Under the pieces are notes generated by a model that made no database searches, had not been told where the DNA came from, and saw only the letters and a list, made by a program, of their open reading frames with translations. From positions 1,612,001-1,676,000 of the forward strand of contig JARUPY010000252.1 of assembly GCA_029817715.1 (NCBI GenBank): a DNA stretch of 64,000 bases, in the 5' to 3' direction. This document shows, in pieces, positions 1 through 12,500 of this stretch (position 1 is the stretch's first letter; each line of letters starts with the position of its first letter). The stretch is from Melastoma dodecandrum. Lineage: Eukaryota; Streptophyta; Magnoliopsida; Myrtales; Melastomataceae. The position numbers and the translations under genes were made by a program.

Positions 1-41
1 TCGATCTTGTCATGGTGTATTATGGAGTTTCTGACATGTGA

Positions 42-1323
<1,282 letters not shown>

Positions 1324-1721
1324 TATATTCAATCTGCATCCGGTGTCCTTTTCCAACGAGAGAGTAATGAGAGAACACACCACACCGTTATCAAACAATT
1401 TTGTCTCCATGGGGAAAACAATGTAATATCAAGATTCTTCTCCTTGAATCGCGTGTGCCTTCTGTTTCACACCTGCAGCGATTTGGTTCTTTAGAGGATG
1501 AGGACTCAACTGAAACACCGTTTAAAGTTCGGACCGACGAGATGACAAAAAAAGCGACCTCGTCTGTTGTCGGTATTCGACCTCCGCCGCACCCCTCTCG
1601 ATTTCCCAGAGGGGGAAGCTCACCCAGATTCGATTTTGACCTCTCGACTCGTCGCCGCGGATCGATTCTCCCCTTCCCAACTTATCGCTTTGGAAGAATC
1701 GAAAGCCGTTGGGTCATCCTC
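1324..1721. other. Intergenic: UKL 3' flank and SUFE1 5' flank
   Basis: No gene recognised. The first part should hold the UKL 3' UTR. The part from about 1560 is rich in CT and CG as in a leader. An open frame runs into SUFE1 from 1401, but its residues do not resemble the family before the Met at 1722. Confidence 0.5.
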
Positions 1722-2785
1722 ATGGCGTCGACGACCCCATCGTTCGCCGCCAAAGTTCCAGCCATCGTCCGCCGGCGCCTCATCAGAACCCCAATTTCCC
1801 CCTCCACCGCCCCTAGTCGTCTCCCCTTCCCTCGGCCCATCACCTTCCAATCGATACCAACGAAGTCGTTGCAGTCGTCGCCGTCGTCGCCTCCGACATC
1901 GGCAACAATCGAGAGCCTACCTTCCAATCTCCAGCAGATCGTAACTTTGTTCCAGTCCTCGCCTGACCCCAAGTCCAAGTACCAGCAGCTGCTGGCAGAA
2001 GTTGTCGCCCCTGGGTTCGCAGTACAAGACCCCGGAGAACAAGGTCCAGGGGTGCGTGTCCCAGGTCTGGGTGAGGGCGTACCTGGATGGTGACGGGAAG
2101 GTCTTGTTCGAGGCGGATTCTGATTCGGTCCTCACCAAGGAGCCTTCGGCCTTGCTGGTTAAGGGTTTGTCGGGTTGCTCTGTCGAGGATGTTCTGAGGG
2201 TCTCTCCAGAGTTTGTGAAGCTGCTCGGATTGCAGCAGAGCTTGACCCCCAGCAGGAATAACGGGTTCTTGAATATGTTGATGTTGATGCAGAAGAAGGC
2301 TGCCGCCCTGTTGTTGAGGGATGATGGAGAGGAAAGGGTGGAGAGCGCAGTGAACTTGGATGCTGCGACAGATAGTTTGAGCGAAAGGTTGGATCTTGAG
2401 GTGAGCAATAGGATTTCGAAGGATTTGGATGGTAGCAGAAGGGATGATTCGAGTGAGAGCAATGGGAATTTTTGGATCCAGCGATGGGGGTGATGAATTA
2501 CGAGGCCGGGCAAAGAGGATACATGAGGTATTGATGAAGGAGCTGATACCGGTCAAGCTGGAGATCGAGGATGTTTCATATCAGCACGCGGGGCATGCTG
2601 GTGTCAGGGGGAGTGGTGATGGCGAGACGCATTTTAATTTGAGTATAGTGTCCGATGGTTTTGAAGGGAAGAGTCTTGTGAAGAGACATAGGCTCATATA
2701 CGACCTATTGCTCGAAGAATTGAACAGCGGACTGCACGCGTTATCAATCAGCGCCAAAACACCAACTGAACTAGATCAGCGGTAG
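1722..2785 (+). CDS. SUFE1: SufE-like protein 1 (SufE-BolA fusion), with two frameshifts
   Basis: Intronless gene for the organelle cysteine-desulfurase activator SUFE1, which stimulates NFS2/NFS1 in Fe-S cluster assembly in chloroplasts and mitochondria. Order: Ser/Pro/Arg-rich transit peptide from Met 1722 (MASTTPSFAAKVPAIVRR), SufE domain beginning at IESLPSNLQQIVTLFQ, the sulfur-accepting Cys in GCVSQVWVRAYLD, SLTPSRNNGFLNML, a variable acidic linker, then a BolA domain (VSYQHAGHAGVRGSGDG, SLVKRHRLIYDLL, HALSISAKTP). The frame is broken twice. Near 1990-2003, after KYQQLL, several expected bases are missing. Near 2467-2473 a run of five T shifts the frame at the linker/BolA border. Either the assembly has indel errors or the gene is a recent pseudogene. 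Arabidopsis SUFE1 is essential in embryos, so if this is the only copy an assembly error is likelier. Identity is firm; intactness is not. Confidence 0.88.
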
Positions 2786-3441
2786 CAACAAAAGGGATGC
2801 TCGGGAGGCTCGTTGCACATAGAGAGGACAATAATTGGAACGCTCATCTTGTATATAGATTGTACGCCAGATGTGAATCGTGACAAATGAATAGAAGAAA
2901 ACGGGTTGCTGTTCTTTAGCAGCTTTCGTATTGAGCAATTTTGTCAGAATAAGCTTGTCCACTGCAAGAGAAGACTATCCTATCATGATACTGCAGTTCT
3001 GAACTTGCTGATGAAGTTATACGCCTGCAGCGGCATAGAACCTTTATCAGTGCTGTTATCTCATCTATCTACCCCCTGCAAACTACAAAGAAACGGTTGA
3101 AAAAGATGAGATAAATGTCCTTTAATCATGCAATCTGTGTTTATTTATTTATTTTGAAAAATCTTCTGAATAAGTACAATGTGGGGGTCGTTTCATCATT
3201 TCAGTTTCTTTTCATTGGTGGATGAATATGGACAGACAAACCCAGTTCAAAAAATTGGCCTTTCCCGAGGAAGATGAACCACAAGCAATGCGGATTAAAC
3301 TAGCTTAATTTACTTATTAAAAAAAGTGGCTTAATCTTATCTGAATGTAGTAATCCCTTTGTGTTCTTGCTATAAATCATGTGCTTCTGATGCTTTCTGC
3401 CATTGCAGAAAGGCGTTTGCTTGAATGTAAGAGGGTTGTCC
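2786..3441. other. Intergenic spacer
   Basis: Holds the SUFE1 3' flank and the 5' flank of the DUF2431 gene. AT-rich from about 3100, with no coding frame or repeat that I recognise. Confidence 0.5.
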
Positions 3442-4233
3442 ATGGAGGAGGCCAAGGAGAAAAGGATCAGATATTACTCCAGCTCCCAAAAAATAATCCT
3501 CGTGGGGGAGGGGGATTTCTCGTTTGCTGTCTGCCTTGCCAGGGCATTCGGCTTGGCTGCCAACATTGTCGCCACTACGCTAGATTCGCGAGGTATGTCC
3601 TCATGTGTACTGATTTCGTTGCCGTGTTGTAACTGCATGACCTTTATGATTTATGATTGTTGCCATGTTGTTTCCGGAAGAGATGGTGCTGGCGCAGTAT
3701 TCAAGAGCCTTTGAGAATTTGAAGGCCTTAGAGGAGCTCGGATGCATCATCATCCACAAAGTCAATGCTCACACCATGAGTGAACACCCACTGTTGAGGG
3801 CCAAGTTGTTTGATCGCATCGTGTTCAATTTCCCCCATGCCGGCTTCAAATTCAAGGAGAGCACGCCCCTCCAAATCGAGTAAGGCTGAATCATTACTCT
3901 GGGGAATTTCTTTAAGGTGGACTGGTGGATACATCTTCACCGTGTCGATTGGTTTGTAGGCGGCATCAGAATCTGGTGAGGGGATTCTTCAAGAGCGCCA
4001 GTGGCATGCTCTCCAAGAAGGGAGAGGTTCACGTGGTACATAAGACAGCATACCCGTTCAGCGCTTGGAACATCGTCGACCTGGCCATGAAGTTCGATCT
4101 CAGTCTGATCAAGGAAGAAGCCTTTGTGCTGGGAATGTACCCTGGTTACCTCAACAAGAGAGGAGAGGGCTACCTGTGCGATTCTAGCTTTCCTGTTGGT
4201 TTGTCGTCCACTTATATGTTCGCATCTTGTTAG
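3442..4233 (+). CDS. DUF2431 (BMT5-like, Rossmann-fold) protein, At4g26485-like
   Basis: Three exons, 3442-3592, 3681-3879 and 3960-4233, give a 207-residue protein with clean splice sites and no lesion. The start is the first Met before the conserved block: MEEAKEKRIRYYSS then KIILVGEGDFSFAVCLARAFG. The GEGDFSF loop is the hallmark of the DUF2431 family and resembles a SAM-binding loop. It is followed by NIVATTLDSRE, FDRIVFNFPHAGF and the exon 3 block RGFFKSASGMLSKKGEVHVVHKT. Yeast Bmt5 of this family methylates uridine in 25S rRNA. The short plant forms have no proven reaction, so rRNA or other methyltransferase activity is inference only. It sits downstream of SUFE1 on the same strand, as At4g26485 does in Arabidopsis. 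The Mutator-like element begins about 330 bp beyond the stop. Confidence 0.88.
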
Positions 4234-4557
4234 TCCATCTGACTCGGATTCTATCCCTTCTATCCCTTTCACTGTATATGCAACACTCGTTCTGGGTGTG
4301 CTTACTGAGTAGACAATGCTAAGTGTCCGTCCGAGTTCTCATCCCCATTTCCATTTCCTTCTTAAGTACTCATTTTTTCCTCTGTGGCACTGGGCGATGC
4401 CTTTTGGAGTCGTATTTCATTTCCCATGACCTAAGCATTTTATGTTGGGGGAGACAAAGGAGGGAAGTGGTCACCCCCCCTTGTCATAATCATAGGATGA
4501 TGAAGAATGGAGATTGGATTTTTGGGTTCCATCCTTACTTCCACGCGAGTCTGATGT
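4234..4557. other. Intergenic: 3' flank of the DUF2431 gene
   Basis: Pyrimidine-rich stretch up to the target duplication of the Mutator-like element; no gene seen. Confidence 0.5.
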
Positions 4558-4566
4558 GAATCTTGT

Positions 4567-4870
4567 GGACGCGGTAACGGCACGTTACGTGGGTTGTACT
4601 AATTTCGACCCAAAATTAGTACAACGTACTAAATCGAATAGTACATTTTGAAATTACTAATAATGTACTAACACTGTAGTTAGTACAGTGTACTAAGTGG
4701 AACTGTTCTTGTACTAGTAATGATTAGTACAATATACTAATGGGAACTGTTCTTGTACTAGTAATGTACAAGTGTACTAGTTGGTACGAAACATGAACAG
4801 TAATCATTAGCACAGTGTACATATGTACAGTGTACTAGCAGGATCAGTAATCGTTAGTACAGTGTACATA
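4567..4870 (+). repeat. Left terminal inverted repeat of the Mutator-like element
   Basis: Reads as a near-identical reverse complement of the right end. Shared blocks include the TTGTACTAATTTCGACC, TTTTGAAATTACTAATAATG and GGAACTGTTCTTGTACTAG sequences in the same order from the tip inwards. The inner limit is approximate because the arm merges into the tandem units. Confidence 0.8.
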
Positions 4871-5548
4871 TGTACAGTGTACTAGTGTACTAGTTGGTAC
4901 GAAACAGGAACAGTGACTATTAGTACAATGTACATATGTACACTGTACTAGTATACTAGTTGGTACGAAAAAGGAACAGTAAAGGGTTTCTGCATCAAAC
5001 AGTACGAAACCCTTGTGAGGTTACCAAGGGTTTCTGCATCAAACGCAAAACCAATCAAACCAAAAATTTACGATCAAAGGCAAAACCAACCGGAAGTTAC
5101 TGCACAACGGGGAGTTACTGCACTACGAAAGACGATCTTATCCAACCCCAGGAGTTTAAACTTTAATATTCCCCCACCAACCACTTCCAAAGAACATGGG
5201 GGGACGTCATCTGACTGATCGCATTAACTTCCCGGGTGAAGAGCTTCCATATTAATCTCGGCCAGGCATTAACTTACCGGGTGAAAACCGTCTATCGTAA
5301 TCTCGTCGTTGAACCCTCAACATACCAGCCAGCCATGGGGGATGATGCTGTGTGGCCATGAAAGAAGAAGAAAAAAAGCTTTTAGTATGGAAGCCGTCGT
5401 TAGGGGCAAATTGATAATATCACTATCACGGCAGGTTCGGAATGAGGCACGGAAGGAGTAAACAGACCCTGTTAGTACATTTTTCAATTATTAGTAATGT
5501 ACTAATACTGTAGTTAGTACATTGTACTACAACTAACTATTTTTTTAC

Positions 5549-6125
5549 TAGTACACTAGTACAGTGTACATGTACACTGTACTAATCGTCACTATTCAAG
5601 TTTCGTACCAACTAGTACACTAGTACAGTGTACATATGTACATTGTACTAATAGTCACTGTTCCTGTTTCGTACCAACTAGTACACTAGTACACTGTACA
5701 TATGTACACTGTACTAAACTTTACTGTTCCTGTTTCGTACCAACTAGTACACTAGTACAGTGTACATATGTACATTGTACTAATAGTCACTGTTCCTGTT
5801 TCGTACCAACTAGTACACTAGTACACTGTACATATGTACACTGTACTAATAGTCACTGTTCCTGTTTCGTACCAACTAGTACACTGTACTAAAAGTTACT
5901 GTTCTTGTTTCGTACCAACTAGTACACTAGTACACTGTACATATGTACACTGTACTAATAGTCACTGTTCCTGTTTCGTACCAACTAGTACACTAGTACA
6001 CTGTACATATGTACACTGTACTAACGATTACTGTTCCTGTTTCGTACCAACTAGTACACTAGTACACTGTACATATGTACAGTGTACTAACGATTACTGT
6101 TCCTGTTTCGTACCAACTAGTACAC
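5549..6125. repeat. 66-bp tandem repeat array rich in palindromes
   Basis: The marker TTTCGTACCAAC recurs at 5601, 5667, 5733, 5799, 5865, 5908, 5974, 6040 and 6106, a period of 66 bp with one shortened unit of 43 bp. Each full unit carries a self-complementary core around GTACATATGTAC; in some units this extends to a perfect 26-bp palindrome. Inverted copies lie in the left arm at 4783, 4896 and 4962. Confidence 0.9.
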
Positions 6126-6341
6126 TTGTACATTACTAGTACAAGAACAGTTCCATTAGTACATTGTACTAATCATTACTAGTACAAGAACAGTTCCACT
6201 TAGTACACTGTACTAATTACAGTGTTAGTACATTATTAGTAATTTCAAAATGTACTAATCGATTTAGTACATTGTACTAATTTTAGGTCGAAATTAGTAC
6301 AACTCACGTAACGTGCCGTTAACGGCACGTTAGCCGCGTCC
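6040..6341 (-). repeat. Right terminal inverted repeat of the Mutator-like element
   Basis: Reverse complement of the left arm, ending CCGCGTCC at 6341. Just inside the tip is a further small palindrome, ACGTGCCGTTAACGGCACGT (6311-6330). Confidence 0.8.
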
Positions 6342-6350
6342 GAATCTTGT

Positions 6351-7600
6351 GATTGATTGATTGTGTTTAGGGGGAGGGAGATGCAAATGGGATCCCATCA
6401 AAGATTCAGTAAGAGAAATGAAGAGAAGGGTGGGTGGGGGCCATTTCTCTCAACTTGCTTGCTCCCCCACATTTATTTTTATACTTACAAAAATCTTTTG
6501 GTTTCTAATTAATTTTGTTCGGACCGACTATGTTTTATCAGGAGTAAAAATGTCTCCTTTCTAGATTCTTTCCCCTTCTCATCTCCAACTGATTTGTTTG
6601 GATGCCAAACTTTACTTGGAACACCAAAACATTCCCATCCCACCCCCCAATTATCATAAGAAGATCAAACATTCTCAAAATTGTCATCTAACTCTTTAAG
6701 TTATCCCCTTCTTTTAAGCCTCCTATATTTTGATTTAACCCAATTGGTTCATAAATTTTTTGTTTTTCTTTAATTTCAGGGAGGGTTTGAAATGTATTAA
6801 AAATTTGATTGTTTCTAAACACGGCCTAATCAATGGACACCCAATCATGCGTGCAACCTTTCACTGTCTTTGAGTCATATATTATTTCTCCTCGTTTTGG
6901 TATCTGATGAACAAAACAGCCCCAATTCTCAAAACAACTTGCCCATTAAAAAACACTGCTCTAGACAAGACCCAACACACCACCCAATCACCAGTTTCTT
7001 CCCAACAAATGAGTGACATCACCATGAAATTGTCAAAATTAGTTAATTTCTTCCCTAGAGGATAGAAGAGAAAGAAGAAGAAGATGATGAAGTGCATTCT
7101 AAGCCAACAAACACTCACTCCCACCTCCCCCCACCAAACCAAAGAAAAATAAATACCTTCCCCATGTTCAAAATCTCCCGTGGATTTCAATCCGTTCCAT
7201 CCATTCCTAGGATTCTAACCTTCCCTATCTCCTTCTCAAAAGGTTTATAATATTAATGGCGTAAAGCCAGGCACAAAACCCTTGCGTGTCCGAAAGGCCC
7301 TCATTTTTTTTTATCAAACGAAAGCAACGACATCAAAAGTTTCTCAATACCCACAACATAAAAATCAAAACTTTACTCACGACCGCCATTGAAACCGTCT
7401 CCGGGGAACTGGGCGTGGTAGTTTTCCGAGGAGGGGTTTGGAGGCTTCGTGATTTTGGCGGGTGGGTTTGATGCAGGGATGTTGCTGTTGCTGTTGTTGT
7501 TGTTGTCGGAGTAAACCTGGGGAAGACGGGGGATTTGCTGCTGGATGGGTTCCTGGAGTGCTTCACCGAGATCACGACAGCGATCGCGCTCTCTAGCAGG
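6351..7600. other. Intergenic: upstream region of the BTB gene
   Basis: AT- and CT-rich up to about 7280, with no gene. From 7373 to 7600 the sequence is GC-richer with a GTT/TTG repeat near 7480-7505, probably the 5' leader of the BTB gene. A stop-free minus frame in this part is noted among the rejected items. Confidence 0.5.
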
Positions 7601-9358
7601 ATGACCGACTCCTCGGCTTACCGCGTCTACACCACCTCTCGCCTCGCCCAGTGGAGGATCGACAACCTCGGCTCCTGCACTTACCGCAAGTCCGACCCCT
7701 TCAAGCTCGGCCCCTGGAACTGGTTAGGACCAAAAAAACAAACACCTCTACATTCCTCTGGCAGTCCCATCTGCTCTGTTTCTGCTCCGGTGATTAGTCT
7801 GTCTCTTCTGTTTTGTCCCCTTCTCCTTTTGCTTTCAAAAGGTACTTATCGGTGGAGAAGAACAAGATATTGTACGTCAGGTTGTACCCGGAGACGTCTG
7901 CGTTCGCCCGAGAGAGGCCGCCGATCGCGTCTTTCGTTGTCCGCGTGGTTTTGTCGGCCGCCGGAGGCCGGAAGACCTTGACATACCCCGGTAATTTCAT
8001 CTCAACTGCCCCCCTCCCCCTCTGAATTGGACTAATGTTGTAAAAAAATCTTCAGTAAATTAATTAATCGTACCTAAAAATATCATTTTTGTTATAATCA
8101 AACATGAGAATTAAAAAAAATCTGCACACGCCTTATACTTTAATTTAGTATACATAAATAAATAATAATAATAAAAAGGATGCCTTATCTTTTTATGGGT
8201 AGGTGCTGATTGAAATGAGGTGATCCAATTTTGGTAATTTAAATAAGTTATCCAATTTTTGTAAGAGAATAATAAGCTTTAAATGATTGAGAATGGGCTT
8301 GTTGAGAGTTAGGTGGTGACTGATGACCAAACCTAGATCTTCATGAGCCTTCTGGTTCACTCCCTTGGCCTGACCCGGTTGGCTGCTTTTTGCTCCCCCT
8401 CGAGTTCAAACCCTTCCTGCCGACCTTGACCCCCACTGTGCTCGCCGAGTTGCTGGCACGAGCTAACCTCTCATGGTCTTGAAACGATTAGAGACCAGAT
8501 TATTGGATTTATGGGAGTTGTCAAGTAGCTCTCTTGTTTGCAGAGGTGACGGATAAGCCCCTCAAGAGCAGCGAGGACTTCATTTGGCCGATTGACATCC
8601 CGTTAACGGGGAAGCTCATCATTGACGTCGAGTTCCTCGACCTAAAGACCTTGTCGCCGGAGGTATATACTGTTGAATTGCTCCACGAAAGTGTACAAAA
8701 ATTCTTCCCTCTGGTTGTCGTCTAGATGCTTATGGTGAAACCTTTACGTTAGCAGCACGTAGGGCCTTACTCGATTTGGGCCGAGGGACTCGTGCAGAGA
8801 GCGTCCAATGAAACGGCTCTCTCGACGCTCGCCAGAATGTTGAAAGAAGGCATCCACACGGATATAATCATCAATGCCTCGAATGGAAGCATAGGAGCTC
8901 ATCGTGCCGTGCTGGCTTCACGGTCGCCTGTCTTCCGGAGCATGTTCTCGTACGACCTGAAAGAGAAGGAGCAGTCCGCCGTCAACATCCCTGACATCTC
9001 AATCGAGGCTTGTGAGACTTTCCTCAACTACATTTACGGCAACGCCCGGCACGAGGATTTCCTAACCCACCGCCTGGCGCTCCTCCGTGCGGCGGACAAG
9101 TACGACGTGTCCGACCTCAAAGCGGTCTGCCATGAGAGTCTCCTGGAGGACATCGACTCGGCGAACGTGCTCGAGCGCCTTCAGACTGCATGGCTCTTCG
9201 AGTTACACGAATTGAAGGCGGGGTGCATGACGTACCTGGTGAAGTTTGGGAAGGTATTCGACATCCGGGACGATTTCGCTGCCTTTGTTCAGACTGCAGA
9301 CCGGGAACTGGTGACCGAGATCTTCATGGAGGTCCTGAATGCTTGGAGAGGGTTCTGA
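7601..9358 (+). CDS. BTB/POZ domain protein, At1g55760-like
   Basis: Four exons (7601-7722, 7842-7990, 8544-8662, 8756-9358; the last may begin at 8753) encode about 330 residues, the usual family length. The Met at 7601 is chosen because MTDSSAYRVYTTSRLAQWRI matches the plant family start. The N-terminal half is MATH-like (DPFKLGPWNWYLSVEKNK, RPPIASFVVRVV, ITGKLIIDVEFLDLK-type block). The C-terminal half is a BTB domain: TDIIINASNGSIGAHRAVLA, SRSPVFRSMFSYDLKEKE, LNYIYGN, LLRAADKYDVSDLKAVCHES. Such proteins are expected to be substrate adaptors for CUL3 ubiquitin ligases, with the BTB domain binding CUL3; the substrate is unknown. No frameshift or missing block is seen. The VARICOSE remnant starts 235 bp beyond its stop. 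Confidence 0.9.
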
Positions 9359-9592
9359 AACAAGAAGTTCAAAATTGTGCTGAACAAAGGAGAATGGAAT
9401 GTACTCCGATTCATCAACTGGAAGGTCGTTCTTTATTGTGGCGACGATTTGTGCAGCGACCTGATTAATGTGGTGCATATTCATAACTGCCTTCATAGAA
9501 AGTGATTTAAGGTTTTCGGGTCTGCATAAAGACCACGTCTTTGACCACCTTCATCAACGATTCACTCTTCTTCGTCGTCGTCTCCCTTTTCT

Positions 9593-12500
9593 ATGGTTTC
9601 CACCGGAAACCCTAACAACCAGCCACCGCCGCAGCCAACGCAGTTCCCGCTTGATCTCCACCAGTTCTACCACCCAACCACCGCCCCTTCCTTGTCCTAC
9701 CCTCCCCCGACCCTGCCATTCCCTTTCCAAACCACCACCTCCTTAAGCCCCATCCGCCTCAGCCTCCGCAGTTGCAATACCCGCCGCCGCCGTTGCAGCA
9801 GCAGCAGCAGGAGCCTCCTCATCCGCCATTACTGCAGCAGCCGCAGCAGCAGCCGCAATTTCACCCAATATCCGCCCTGCTGTCGCAGCGGTCCCTTCCC
9901 TTCCCTACTCCACCCCACCCTCCCAACTCTAACCTAATTTCGTCGCCTTTAATTCGACCCCTGGACCTAATTCTAGCCCCGCCTCGAACGCCACCCCCAG
10001 ATCGACCAGACCATATTGTGCTAATGACATCGGTACAAGCTCAATGAGCTACTTCCATTTCTTCCTCATTGTTAGATTTAATTCGTCTTTTTGCTTGGTG
10101 TAAGCAAGTCCTTGGCAGCATGTGGTATTTGATTTGTCTGCTTTGATATTTGTTTTGTTAGTAGTGTGTTTGTGGCTTTTTACATTTTAATCTCTTCGGG
10201 GGAAGATTTATGTAAGTTTGGATAATCTGAATATGTTGTCCTATCATCAGGGAACACTAAATCGAGAAGTGAAGGTTTGGTGCTCTGATAGCGATGAAGG
10301 CTGGCTGTTACCGACTGACTGTGAATCATGGAAGTGCACCAGATATTGGACCTAAAGATTTCGGCTGAACATCGTGTTGATGATGCATTCTTCAATCAAG
10401 TCCTGGTTCTTCCTCGGGTGGGCCTTCTTTTGCTGGCCAATGCAAAGAAAAATGCTATATATGCTGTCCACTTGGAATATGGTCCTGATCCCGCATCCAC
10501 TCGTATGGACTACTTGTCTGAGTTTACGGTCACAATGCCTATCTTGAGTTTTACCGGAATAAGTGTGAATCACCATACGGAGAACATAATATTCAGGTTT
10601 ACTGCGTGCAGACACAGGCTATTCAACAATATGCATTGGACTTGTTTCTGTGTCTGCCTCCACCTTCTGAGAATGTTGGGTTGCAGAGGTCAGGTTCTAA
10701 TGTCTCTTTTGATGCAAGTAACAATGACGTGTCAATTGCTGCTGACTTTATAACCTCTGGACCGGTGCCCAAAACAGTGAAGAAAACAAGTGATAACGAC
10801 ACTACAGAAGCTAGAACCACTGCTGTGGCTATTCCATCTGCTGTTACATTGGATGTAGAGTCTCAAACTGTTGCTTTGGCTGTTCCATCCCCTGAAGTTG
10901 ATATCCACTCTGTCGTTTTGCCTCCACCTCTTCCATTGAGTCCTAGATTATCTGGAAAACTCTCTGATCTTACAAGTCATACGGTTGGCTCCGAGTCCAA
11001 TCTTCCCTCCCACCATCATGCTTCTGACCAAGCAGCAACTGGCGTGTCCATTGACAGGCATGTCGATGCAGTTTCTGATAAATTGTCTCTTGGACCATCA
11101 TTGGATGATGAGGTTAGGGATGAGGAAAAGAGAATTTCACAAGACAATCTTTCGTCAGTAGTTTCACCTGCTGTGGTGTTCAAACATCCTACTCCCCTAA
11201 TCACTCCTTCAGAGATATTGCAGGCTACTTCATCAACTGAAACTGGTAAAGTTTCTGGAAGCAAAAATGAGGGAGAGAGATGTGAAGACTTTTGATGTAG
11301 TTACCAACAGTGAGGTGAGTAATGCCATGGAGGAAGTCAAAGTTGTTGCTGATGTTGAATCTGTTGACAGAGATGAGCCTTCTCAAAATGGAGGGCCTCC
11401 AGAGCTAATTGCAGAGAATAGGGAAACAGTATTCTGCTCTCAGGTATCAGATCTTAGTATGGGGGTGGCTCGAGAATTCCATGGAATGTCATCAGCAAGC
11501 TTGGAAGATGCTCAGCCCGGTGAAAGTGGCAGATCATCTGAGTTGCTCATGCAAGTCCTTTCCGCTGATGATGAAAGATATAATGAGTCCTCAAAATATG
11601 TTTGTGAAAATGTGCCCGAGTCTGCTACTACTGGTACTGCTTCTCAAGGCCCTCTGTCCAATATGAATAATAAGAAGCAGTAAGGCAAAAGTTCTGAAGT
11701 ATCAGACCTGACCTTGCCATCCCCAAGTGCTTATAATTCAACTGATTCGTCAAATGAAGCCGGTGGAAATTCAAATTTCCCTCAATTTTTGTCCAAGCAG
11801 GAGACCCTTAATCAGGTGATCATCCATTATAGTTACCTGTCGATAATCAGTAAGAGATGATAAGATTTTTATTGATGCAAGGAGATAGACTGTGATATTC
11901 ATTGATGTGGAATGAAAGAGCGCCTGAATATTATTCTCTTTTCTCGATATATCACATTTATGCATCTGTCAAAATGTTTACTTTAGTGATTGGATCATGA
12001 GTTTCTCCATCTCGTTGATTTTATGTGTTCTCTAGACTTAGCTATCTATTAGTCGATTTGTCTAATCTATGGGAGTTTCCCTGTCATGTGGATTATACCT
12101 CCTTGCATGTTTATATTTTAGGAGTACTATGTTTGTTAAAATTAGTAAGGATCTCCACCCCTTGCTTTAATATTCCGTCTCCGTTACTTATATATATAAA
12201 AAATTGTCTCTTGTTATTGCAGGTGTCGAATTTGCAAAAGGAAATGAAGAAGCAGATGGCTGCTACTGTTAATGTACCCATTGCTAAAGAGGGTAAACGG
12301 ATCGAGACTGCCCTAAGTCGAAGCTTGGAGAAAACTGTCAAGGCAAATATTGATGCTTTGTGGGCTCGGTTTCAAGAAGAGAGTGCTAAGAACGAGAAGC
12401 TAATACAAGAGCAGGGACAACATATGACAAATTCGCTCAACAATTTTATAAACAAGGATTTACCTGCCTTAGTAGAGAAAATAGTTAAAAGGGAAGTAGC

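Larger units (their letters stand above)
4567..6341. mobile_element. Non-autonomous Mutator-like foldback element with 9-bp target duplication
   Basis: A 1775-bp element is flanked by identical 9-bp direct repeats GAATCTTGT (4558-4566 and 6342-6350), the duplication length typical of Mutator-like transposons. Its ends are long terminal inverted repeats of roughly 300 bp starting GGACGCGG; the left arm lacks about 10 bp just inside the tip that the right arm keeps. The arms pass into palindrome-rich 66-bp tandem repeats in opposite orientations (three units left, about nine right). Between them is a unique core at about 4990-5470 with short direct repeats (AAGGGTTTCTGCATCAAAC at 4982-5000 and 5026-5044; GCATTAACTT units near 5221 and 5270). 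No transposase is visible, so mobility would need enzyme in trans. Open frames inside come from repeat translation and are not genes. A foldback element of another superfamily is a less likely alternative. Confidence 0.85.

Noticed and set aside
1840..2556. Minus-strand open frames of 238 and 198 codons
   Set aside because: They are antisense shadows of SUFE1; the plus strand has full SufE-BolA motifs, while these show no family features.
5549..6125. CRISPR-like appearance of regular repeats
   Set aside because: Units are contiguous with no variable spacers, lie in plant DNA and belong to a transposon array.
5834..6139. Open frame of repeated CTNSHCSCFVPTSTLVH-type units
   Set aside because: It is the 66-bp tandem repeat read in a frame that stays open because 66 is divisible by three; no start context or family.
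7373..7600. Minus-strand stop-free frame with Asn/Pro/Ser-rich residues ending PGDGFNGGRE
   Set aside because: It looked like a protein C-terminus, but upstream it simply continues as the antisense of BTB exon 1 in codon register, with no splice site or known family. Most likely the BTB leader; low-level doubt remains.
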